DNA of 64,000 nt. Source: Streptomyces sp. PT12 (GTDB lineage Bacteria; Actinomycetota; Actinomycetes; Streptomycetales; Streptomycetaceae). Where the stretch lies: NCBI RefSeq assembly GCF_003311645.1, contig NZ_QEST01000256.1:1-64000 (forward strand). The letters are read 5' to 3'. Shown here piece after piece: positions 1-5,981 of the stretch. The position numbers and the translations under genes were made by a program. The notes below the pieces were generated by a model. The model was not told the origin of the DNA, did not search any database, and saw only the letters and a program-made list of their open reading frames with translations. How positions within the stretch are numbered: the first letter of the stretch is position 1; every line of letters starts with the position of its first letter.

Positions 1-32
1 CCGGCCTGACCATCAAACCTTAGCCAAAGGCG

Positions 33-233
33 TCACCACGAGTTCAACCTCAGTAACTCACCTTCCCAACCGCCCTGGTGAATGCGCGCACTGAACGACA
101 GATAGGCGGGGAAGTCACCGGAGTCGAACCGCACGACCGGGACGCCCCGGCCGTGCAGCTCGGCAATCACCAGGTCCGTGGTCGGGTCATCCAGGTTGGT
201 GACGACCACGACCGGCCGGTCTCGATCCCTCAC
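33..233 (-). pseudogene. Truncated graspetide ATP-grasp maturase (TgmB-like)
   Basis: Full-length enzymes of this family (MvdD/TgmB ATP-grasp ligases, about 300 residues) form side-chain ester or amide crosslinks between Thr/Ser/Lys and Asp/Glu of a precursor peptide. Only the N-terminal pre-ATP-grasp part is here: residues 7-50 show the typical start PVVVVTNLDDPTTDLVIAEL followed by a GVPVVRFDSGDFP segment. The frame then ends at a stop after 66 codons, and the last eight or so residues no longer resemble the family. The start is a GTG overlapping the stop of the precursor gene (GTGA), the normal coupled arrangement. The tail contains a TTA codon, rare in Streptomyces. Only 32 bases lie beyond the stop, so what replaced the catalytic part cannot be seen. 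Family assignment is from memory of the fold's N terminus. Confidence 0.65.
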
Positions 234-544
234 TGGTCGTTGTCGTTCCCCGTGTCCTGGTCCCCGCCGCCGCCACCACCCGGACCGGCACCGTCACTGG
301 GATTCCCGGTCCCGGTCGGTGGGTTGGTCCCCGTGCTCGTCCCGTGCCCCGGGGCCTGCATGACGGCTCCGCTGGCGTCCCGGTAGACGGTCGTCTGAGT
401 CTCGGGGTCCAGCTCGGCCCGCGCGTAAGCCGCTGACCCGTTCGCCGGGTAGGGCGCCATCCGTCGCACGCCCCAAGGACGTGGAGTCGCTACCCCGTTG
501 GGCAGCGGACTGCCCGTGGGGAGCCTGTCTGAGTGAGCGAACAC
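230..544 (-). CDS. Graspetide-type RiPP precursor peptide (TgmA-like)
   Basis: This 104-residue protein matches the putative ATP-grasp target RiPP family. Seen directly: an N-terminal leader with [16 protein letters not shown], a conserved block [11 protein letters not shown], then [19 protein letters not shown], and a C-terminal region that is Thr/Gly/Pro-rich ([19 protein letters not shown]) and ends in an Asp-rich tail. A Thr-rich stretch ahead of an acidic tail is what omega-ester graspetide cores look like. The GTG at 544 is chosen because GGGAGG lies six bases upstream; the open frame continues upstream without family similarity. The stop overlaps the start of the maturase gene, but that gene is truncated, so the peptide may no longer be processed here. 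What the mature product does is unknown. Confidence 0.75.
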   Translation of the reverse strand: MFAHSDRLPTGSPLPNGVATPRPWGVRRMAPYPANGSAAYARAELDPETQTTVYRDASGAVMQAPGHGTSTGTNPPTGTGNPSDGAGPGGGGGGDQDTGNDNDQ

Positions 545-626
545 GTTCAACCTCCCATTGTGGGTTAACTGTTGCCTACCCGCCCCCGTGAGCGCTCTCT
601 CCTCGGGGCGCCAGGAGGCGGAGTCT

Positions 627-842
627 ATGGGGCGAGACGAGTACGTGGTGATCGACGTGGAAGCCGGAGCGTGGGCAGCCGCGTTCCGCGACGGCGGCCA
701 GTGGAAGGTCAGGCAGGGGGGTCCCACCCGTCTCTGGGACGCGATCACGGACCAGATCACCCGATGGCGCGCCGCCGACATGCCGCCCGCCGAGCGCCTG
801 CGGCTGCACGTCGGCCCCGAGGGACAGCGCCTGATCTGGTAG
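627..842 (+). CDS. Small protein like the C-terminal tail of a graspetide-associated methyltransferase
   Basis: This 71-residue frame has a clear AGGAGG eight bases before its ATG, so translation is credible. The residues [19 protein letters not shown], then [13 protein letters not shown] and a closing [16 protein letters not shown], follow the pattern of the C-terminal extension of isoaspartyl methyltransferase homologues that accompany graspetide precursors (an RLWDEVE...WW... ERFGLTV pattern in TgmC-type proteins, recalled from memory). The whole SAM-binding catalytic part is absent. It reads away from the precursor gene, which starts 83 bases away on the other strand. It may be a remnant of the third cluster gene, or a free domain that still binds the peptide. 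No other domain or membrane segment is visible. Confidence 0.5.
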   Translation: MGRDEYVVIDVEAGAWAAAFRDGGQWKVRQGGPTRLWDAITDQITRWRAADMPPAERLRLHVGPEGQRLIW

Positions 843-873
843 GCGGCCCAACGCGCCCTGAGCGCGGCCCCGT

Positions 874-2415
874 TCACTCCTGCCGCACGGGCGCGGCGGG
901 TAGGGCGTCGGTGGCGTGGAGGGCGTGGACGAGGTCATGGAGGCCCGCGCGGGTGGTGAGGAGGTCGCGGTTGATGAGGCGTTCGGCGGTGCGCAGGCGG
1001 GAGCGGACGGTGTTGCGGTTGACGCTGAGGCGCTGGGCGGTCCGCTGGGCGTCGGTGTTGGCCTCGATCCACGTTCGCGCCGTGAGGTGCGCGCGGGGCA
1101 CGTCCCACAGCGGCCCGAGGAACGCCCGGGCCCAGGCCGTGGCCGCCGGGGTGCGCAGCAGCGCGTCCAGCGTGGGGTGGGGCCGTTGATCCGCCGCCCC
1201 TTCGTCGTCGGGGTCGGGGTCGGCCAGGGAGAGGGCCAGGTTCAGGGCGGCACGGGAGCGGACGTCGCGCAGGTCGAGGCCGAGCAGCGTTTCGACGCGC
1301 CGGACGTGGGCGGCGACGGTGTTGCGGCTGATGCCCCGCACGCGGGCCACGCCGGTGTGGTGGAACGACACGGCGAGGCGGGTGATGTCGACCGTGGTCT
1401 TCGGCGCGGCGGCCAGGGGCCGCAGGAAGGCGCCCGCCCAGGCGAGGGCCTGGGGGCGGGGCAGGAGGCGGGCCAACGGCGTCCGGCCGCGGTAGGTGAG
1501 CACGCGCCCCGGGGTGTGGCGGGCGACGGCCAGGGCGTGGACGGCCTCCGCGTAGGCGTCGGCGGTCGCGTGCAGCTCGTGCGGGTCGCTGATGCCGAGC
1601 GCGTAGTGGGCGTTGTCGCGCACCAGGCGGCGCAGCAGCTCCGCCTGGCGGGCGGCGCCGGGCGCGTTCGGGTCGTCGGCGATGGGGCAGATCAGGTGCC
1701 CGTTGAAGACGGGGCAGGGCACCATCAGCCCTGGACCGTGGTAGCCGCGGGCGTCCTGGTAGGTCCGCGCGATCCGCTCGCGGCTGTCGGTCCCGCAGTA
1801 CAGGAGGTGGACGCGCACGCGGTCGGCGTCGAGCAGCGGCGGGACGGCCCCGGCGGTCATGCCGCGCGCCAGGACGGGGTCGCCCGCCATCAGGGCCTGG
1901 AACACGGCGAAACGCAGCTGGAGCGCCTTGCGGTGGTAGCCGAGCGCGGTGGTATCGGCCTCCCTGACGCGGCGCAGGACGTCGACGACGCTGCCGGTGT
2001 GCGCGATCAACGCGGCCGCTTCGGGCGCCACGGGGCGCTCGGCTGCCACGGCGAGCACCGGGTGCGGCGCGCGGGGGCCGAGGGCCGCGAGGCGTAAGCG
2101 CACCTCGCCGACCTGGGTGGCGGCGGCGTCCGTGGAGCCGCGGGCCAGGCGCGCGAGGAGCGGGGCGAGCCCGTCGAGGGCCAGGATGTCGCGGGGGAAG
2201 CCCCCGGTGGCCGCCTCCACGGTCCCGGCGCCGACGACCAGCGCGGCGTCCACGCCGATCTGGCGGTGCAGCCAGTCGAGCACCTCCTGGACGTCCGCGG
2301 ACCGGGACGCCTGCCGCCTGAGGCGGTGCAGAAGCTCGTCGAGCCGTCTGAGGTGTGCGAGTTGTGCGAGCTGGTCGGCTGGCTGGTGCTGTGCGTCGGC
2401 GACCGCGACCGCCAT
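874..2415 (-). CDS. PucR-type transcriptional regulator with two helix-turn-helix regions
   Basis: A 513-residue regulator. The N-terminal third (about 1-160) is alpha-helical and resembles a sensor domain; the middle contains a GGDEF-like/CdaR-type region; two similar DNA-binding segments follow, around VRGISRNTVAAHVRRVETLLG and SVNRNTVRSRLRTAERLI, both of the PucR C-terminal type HTH. Having two such segments is unusual, since the family usually ends in one. The ATG at 2415 is preceded by GGGAGG, and the upstream extension in frame is low-complexity. It stands alone: the small graspetide-related frame converges on it from the left and an intergenic region lies to its right. Members of this family sense small metabolites and control catabolic or secondary-metabolite genes; the ligand and targets here cannot be inferred. 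Confidence 0.75.
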   Translation of the reverse strand: MAVAVADAQHQPADQLAQLAHLRRLDELLHRLRRQASRSADVQEVLDWLHRQIGVDAALVVGAGTVEAATGGFPRDILALDGLAPLLARLARGSTDAAATQVGEVRLRLAALGPRAPHPVLAVAAERPVAPEAAALIAHTGSVVDVLRRVREADTTALGYHRKALQLRFAVFQALMAGDPVLARGMTAGAVPPLLDADRVRVHLLYCGTDSRERIARTYQDARGYHGPGLMVPCPVFNGHLICPIADDPNAPGAARQAELLRRLVRDNAHYALGISDPHELHATADAYAEAVHALAVARHTPGRVLTYRGRTPLARLLPRPQALAWAGAFLRPLAAAPKTTVDITRLAVSFHHTGVARVRGISRNTVAAHVRRVETLLGLDLRDVRSRAALNLALSLADPDPDDEGAADQRPHPTLDALLRTPAATAWARAFLGPLWDVPRAHLTARTWIEANTDAQRTAQRLSVNRNTVRSRLRTAERLINRDLLTTRAGLHDLVHALHATDALPAAPVRQE

Positions 2416-2855
2416 GGTCCCTCCCCGTGGCACGCCTCGTGGGCGGTGGCGCCCTCCCATGGTGCCACCGATCGGCCGGGCGGCGACACCGAATTGCCCC
2501 GGTCTCGGCGCATTCCCCCCAGGCCCCCCAGGCCCCCCAGGCCCCCGGGCTCCCGCAGGCCACGCACGCCACGCACGCCGCTCACGCCACGCGGAACGGG
2601 CCGGGAGCGGACCCCCGAGGAGGCGTGCCCAGCGGTGCTACCCAACGCTGGGCGCCCAACGGTGCCCCAAGGCGCCCCGCGCGAGGGGACCGTTCACGTC
2701 CCAGTAGGGCGTGGAGGTCGCGCACGCCGGTCACCGTGGCGTCGGGCCGCCAGGTGTCGATCGCCCAGGCCAGGCACGCGGGAGGGGGTGCAACCACCGC
2801 CCGAACGCTGTCGCGGGACCCGCTGGCGCGCAACACCCGCTGGCGCGCAACACCT
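2416..2855. other. 440-base intergenic region with low-complexity repeats
   Basis: No gene can be supported. Bases 2517-2590 are C-rich with iterated CCCCCAGGC and CACGCACGC units. A stretch around 2698-2793, read on the minus strand, encodes CLAWAIDTWRPDATVTGV and DLHALL, which is reminiscent of the C-terminal end of a HAD-type hydrolase. It has no start region of its own and is probably a gene remnant; this identification is weak. A 17-base direct duplication lies at the right end. Confidence 0.4.
2820..2853. repeat. 17-bp tandem duplication after the GNAT stop codon
   Basis: Two perfect copies of CCGCTGGCGCGCAACAC lie back to back, ending two bases before the stop codon of the acetyltransferase gene read on the minus strand. 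Similar short tandem arrays abut other stop codons in this window. Confidence 0.9.
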
Positions 2856-3413
2856 TCAGCCGGTGGCCGCCGCGGGGGGATGGTCCGGCTTCCACTCGTC
2901 GGCGAGGAGCCCGAGCAGCACCTCGTCCATGAACTCGCCAAGCACCCACGCCGAGGAGCGCAGCACGCCCTCGCGGACGAAGCCGTTGCGCTCGGCGGAG
3001 CGCAGCATCGCGGCGTTGTCCGCCAGCGTCTCGATCTGGAGCCTTCGCAGGCCGCGCACGGCGAAGCCGTAGTGGCACAGCACCGCGACCACGTCGGTGC
3101 CATCGCCCTGGCCCCTGGAGGACGGCAGCAGGCCGAGGCCGATGTGCGCGCACCGGTTGTGGTAGTCGATGCCCCACAGCGTCGCGGTGCCGATCAGCGT
3201 GCCGCCTTCGAGCTCGACGACGGAGAACTGGACGCGCCCCTGCTCCCGGTCGTCCACCACGAGCCGCGGGTCGTTCGAGCCCGGCGTGATCGGCCGCCAC
3301 GGCCCGCCCTCGGCCCGCGCGGAGTTGACCATGTCGTCGTAGAGCTCGGCCCGCAGGACCGGGATGTCGTCGTCGTACCGGGCCCGCAGCCCGACCTCGC
3401 CGCCTCTCAGCAT
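2856..3413 (-). CDS. GNAT family N-acetyltransferase
   Basis: A 185-residue protein with the order of elements expected for RimJ/RimL-like GNAT enzymes: an N-terminal strand-helix, the central strand QFSVVELEGGTLIGTATLWG, the acetyl-CoA loop in a modified form SSRGQGDGTDVVAVLCHYGF (canonical R/Q-x-x-G-x-G/A), and the closing TLADNAAMLRSAERNGFVREG where an Asn and the aromatic region contact CoA. These enzymes move an acetyl group from acetyl-CoA to an amine on a small molecule or protein N terminus; the substrate is not evident. It is a single gene, followed by a tandem duplication and preceded by about 100 noncoding bases before the lamin-tail gene. The ATG at 3413 gives the usual family length. 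Confidence 0.85.
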   Translation of the reverse strand: MLRGGEVGLRARYDDDIPVLRAELYDDMVNSARAEGGPWRPITPGSNDPRLVVDDREQGRVQFSVVELEGGTLIGTATLWGIDYHNRCAHIGLGLLPSSRGQGDGTDVVAVLCHYGFAVRGLRRLQIETLADNAAMLRSAERNGFVREGVLRSSAWVLGEFMDEVLLGLLADEWKPDHPPAAATG

Positions 3414-3518
3414 GCGAGCTTCCTACTCGGCCCGACCGGCCCGCGGCAAACCGATACGCGGCCGCGGGCCGGTCCCCGGGCAACGCCTCGGAGTCGGCGG
3501 CCGGGAGGGGGTCCGCCC

Positions 3519-4352
3519 TCAGCCGCCGTAAGGGAACGCGGACACCATGGCCCCTTCGGCGTCCTCCAGGAGCGCCGTGTCGCCCTCCTCGCTCCAGACC
3601 TGGTGATCGACGCCATACGAGTAGCCGCCGTAGTCGCCGTCGGCCCCGCTGGTGTGGACGCGGATCCGTCGGCCCGGCCCGATCACCGAGCCCGAGGGGA
3701 ACGTGAACGCGTGACCGGCGTCGTCGGCCCGCAGCGTCCAGCCGGAGACATCGGCCCGCTCGGGGCCGCCGTTCAGGATCTCGACATACGCGTCGCCGCT
3801 CGCCTCGACGTGCGAGATATAGCTGTTGGGCTGGCCGATGCGGGCGAGCTGGGCCTTGAGCCGCGCCTGGCTGCGGCCGTTCTCGTGGCTGTGGAACCAC
3901 TCCGCGTGGCGCTCGGTGTCGGTCGAGAAGCCGGTGATGTTCACGGCGTAGAGGTCGGAGCCGATCTGCACGGTCGGGTGCGCGTCGACCTTGGGCAGGT
4001 GGACCACGTCGTCCCGGTCGCCGCCGATGTTGGGCGTCTCGTGGTGGTGGAAGCGCAGCGAGGGCAGCGGGATCGTCGTCCCGCTGTCCTTGAAGGTCAC
4101 CGTGACGTCGAGGTACACGGTGAACTGCTCGTGCTGCGGCATGGGGATCCTGAAGTTGTAGTGCGTCAGCGTGCCGAGCACGAACTCCGAGCCGTCGAGC
4201 ACCGCTTCGGCCCTGGGGTTGCCCCTGAAGTGGTAGCCGCTCCTCTTGCTGTCGGGGACGTCGCCCCACCTGATGTGCTCCGTGCCGAGGCCGTAGAACA
4301 TCGACCCGAACTCCCTGGCGTGCCAGACACCGCCGGTCTCCACGTTCCCCAT
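3519..4352 (-). CDS. Lamin-tail domain protein with an N-terminal choice-of-anchor-like domain
   Basis: A 277-residue protein in two parts. Residues 1-165 form a beta-rich domain resembling choice-of-anchor K modules (FYGLGTEHIRWGD, FRGNPRAEAVLDGSEFVLG, LTHYNFRIPMP, LDVTVTFKDSG). Residues about 185-277 form a lamin-tail (LTD) beta-sandwich: DAYVEILNGGPERADVSGWT, FPSGSVIGPGRRIRVHTSG and a final DTALLEDAEGAMVSAFPY. LTD modules usually sit on secreted nucleases or surface proteins and on nuclear lamins. No signal peptide, lipobox or membrane segment is visible at the start, which is odd for this architecture. No nuclease motif is seen. Its role is unknown. The ATG at 4352 is preceded by a GGAGGGAGCAGG-type purine run. 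A 14-bp tandem repeat (GGGTCCCGCTCCCT) lies further upstream. Confidence 0.65.
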   Translation of the reverse strand: MGNVETGGVWHAREFGSMFYGLGTEHIRWGDVPDSKRSGYHFRGNPRAEAVLDGSEFVLGTLTHYNFRIPMPQHEQFTVYLDVTVTFKDSGTTIPLPSLRFHHHETPNIGGDRDDVVHLPKVDAHPTVQIGSDLYAVNITGFSTDTERHAEWFHSHENGRSQARLKAQLARIGQPNSYISHVEASGDAYVEILNGGPERADVSGWTLRADDAGHAFTFPSGSVIGPGRRIRVHTSGADGDYGGYSYGVDHQVWSEEGDTALLEDAEGAMVSAFPYGG

Positions 4353-4581
4353 CGCAGACCTGCTCCCTCCCTTGGTCCCGCTCCCTGGGTCCCGCTCCCT
4401 GGGTCCCGGCGTCCAATCTAGAAGCGGCGCGACACGGCCCGTAAGGACGAGAAACGGACACTTTCCGTGGCCGTTGCGTCACAGGCGCGCGGTGACCGCG
4501 ACCTGGCCGCGGCCCTGTGGGACAGGTCCGTGGCCCTGTCGGGCGCCACCGCCTGAACGCCCCGGCCGCCCGGCCGCGTTG

Positions 4582-4809
4582 TCAGGCCAGCGCCCCGCAC
4601 ACCTCGGCGAGGGTCGGCCGATCGGCGGGCGCGGGGCTCAGCATGGCCTCGACGAGCGCGCCAAGGGCACCGGGGATCCCCACCTCCCGGTGCCGCCCCA
4701 GGGCGATCACCCGCCGCTGCTCATCGCGCCCGGCGTCGGCCGGGAAGTCCACGGCCCGCAGCCCTGTCAGGCTGATGAAGAGGCTCGCGCCGAGCGCGAA
4801 GTACGGCAC
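4582..4809 (-). pseudogene. C-lobe fragment of a protein kinase or class III/IV lanthionine synthetase kinase domain
   Basis: This 75-residue frame ends like a eukaryotic-type kinase C-lobe: YFALGASLFISLTGL corresponds to the helix after the activation segment, and LVEAMLSPAPADRPTLAEV is the classic PADRPT ending. The N-lobe, the HRD and DFG motifs and the activation loop are all missing, so it cannot be active. The FALGASLF...LTGLRAVDFP wording resembles kinase domains of RamC-like lanthipeptide synthetases as well as PknB types, but no cyclase follows. It is best read as a remnant left by deletion. The 217 bases upstream (4810-5026) are G/C-rich with iterated GCGACGGCGC and contain nothing recognisable. 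Confidence 0.6.
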
Positions 4810-5026
4810 ATGCCGAGATCATCTGATCACCCCCTTCCCACTTCCGGCCAGCCTTGGCTATCCGGGCCAGTACCCATGCCAACCGGCGGGCGGCAGCGCA
4901 TCGGAGCGCGGACGTCGCGGCGAGGGCGCGCGCGGGGCGAGGGCGCGCACGGGGCGACGGCGCACGGGGCGACGGCGCGCGCCGGAGCCTTCCGCGACGG
5001 GCCGATCGCCTCCGAGGGCTCGGCGT

Positions 5027-5818
5027 TCACACGTCCTCCCGCGCCGTGACGCGGAGTTTCGACTGGCCGTGGGGGAGTTGTTCCCAGTCGTCCATGAACT
5101 CCGCGCGCAGGCCGTGGCGTTGTGCCAGGGAGACCAGCGTTTCCGTGCGGTAGTAGAAGTCCTCGCGCAGCACGTGGTGTTCGCGGCCCTCCGTGCGGTC
5201 GAAGGTGAAGTCGAAGAATCCTCCGGGGGCCAGGATCCGGCCGACGTGGGCCAGGCACTGGTCGATGACGTGCGGCGGGGAGTGCGAGAACACGCTGTGC
5301 GCGTGCACCACGTCGAAGTGCGCCTCGGGGAGGAAGTCGAACGTCAGGTCGCGCGTCGGCGTGAGATACGGCAGCTTGTCCTGCAACTCGTAGGTGACCA
5401 GCGTCTTCTTCGCGCTGATCAGGATGTCGGGCGAGATGTCGATGCCGTAGTAGTGCCCGGTGTCGAGGTAGTCGATGAAGCGCCAGCCCGCGCGGAGGTT
5501 GCCGCAGCCGATCTCCAGCATCCGGTGCGCGGGCCGCAGGCCGTGCCCCCTGAGGTAGTCGAACTGCATGCGGCCGAGGGCCAGCCACCGCTTGCGCGTG
5601 GCGCTGCCGACCGCGAAGTCCGGGTCGCGGCCCGCGTCGGATGCCATCACGGCGCGGTAGTAGGCGACGTGGTCCCCCGGGTGCCTCAGCCGCAGCCAGG
5701 TGTCGCGTGCGGTGCGGCGCAGGAACGGCGCGACGCGGCGCGGATTCCTGGCCGCGTAACGGGCCTTGTGCACGACGCTCGCGCGGTTGACGTTCAGTTT
5801 GCGGTGGTTGCTCTGCAT
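5027..5818 (-). CDS. Class I SAM-dependent methyltransferase
   Basis: A 263-residue protein. Residues about 85-200 carry a Rossmann methyltransferase: motif I MLEIGCGNLRAGWRFIDYL, the acidic end of strand 2 YYGIDISPDIL, motif post-I HFDVVHAHSVFSHSPPHVI, and LAHVGRILAPGGFFDFTF. An N-terminal helical region rich in Arg precedes it. The acceptor is unknown; the closest general type is methyltransferase family 11/25. The ATG at 5818 is chosen because upstream sequence in frame crosses the operators of the divergent copper ATPase gene. No strong Shine-Dalgarno precedes it. It may share the divergent control region with the copper pump, but nothing in the protein suggests metal handling. Confidence 0.8.
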   Translation of the reverse strand: MQSNHRKLNVNRASVVHKARYAARNPRRVAPFLRRTARDTWLRLRHPGDHVAYYRAVMASDAGRDPDFAVGSATRKRWLALGRMQFDYLRGHGLRPAHRMLEIGCGNLRAGWRFIDYLDTGHYYGIDISPDILISAKKTLVTYELQDKLPYLTPTRDLTFDFLPEAHFDVVHAHSVFSHSPPHVIDQCLAHVGRILAPGGFFDFTFDRTEGREHHVLREDFYYRTETLVSLAQRHGLRAEFMDDWEQLPHGQSKLRVTAREDV

Positions 5819-5879
5819 AGGGGCAGCTTGGTGCAGAACGCCCGCGCCCCGGAGGAGGCGCGCGGGTCGCGCGTTTCGC

Positions 5880-5896
5880 ATACCCCTAGGGGGTAT
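5880..5896. promoter_or_regulatory. CsoR-type copper operator, upstream copy
   Basis: ATACCCCTAGGGGGTAT is a near-perfect palindrome with the TACCCC-TA-GGGGGTA pattern known for CsoR operators. It ends directly at the -35 hexamer of the copper ATPase promoter. Binding by apo-CsoR and release by Cu(I) is the established mechanism for this site type; no csoR gene is in the window. Confidence 0.8.
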
Positions 5897-5926
5897 TTGA
5901 CCGACGCCCGTCGGCCGAGGTATACA
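5897..5926 (+). promoter_or_regulatory. Promoter of the copper ATPase gene
   Basis: TTGACC (5897-5902) and TATACA (5921-5926) are separated by 18 bases and fit a vegetative sigma-70/HrdB promoter. The start of transcription should fall near 5933, between the two CsoR-type palindromes, giving a leader of about 50 bases with GGAGGAGAG before the ATG. Confidence 0.7.
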
Positions 5927-5937
5927 GGAGGTCGGAT

Positions 5938-5954
5938 ATACCTCCCTAGGGTAT
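5938..5954. promoter_or_regulatory. CsoR-type copper operator, downstream copy
   Basis: ATACCTCCCTAGGGTAT is a slightly less regular copy of the palindrome at 5880, with the same ends. It lies just after the predicted transcription start, so bound repressor would flank the promoter on both sides. Confidence 0.7.
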
Positions 5955-5981
5955 GGTTGGCCAGGAGGAGAGAGCACCGCC

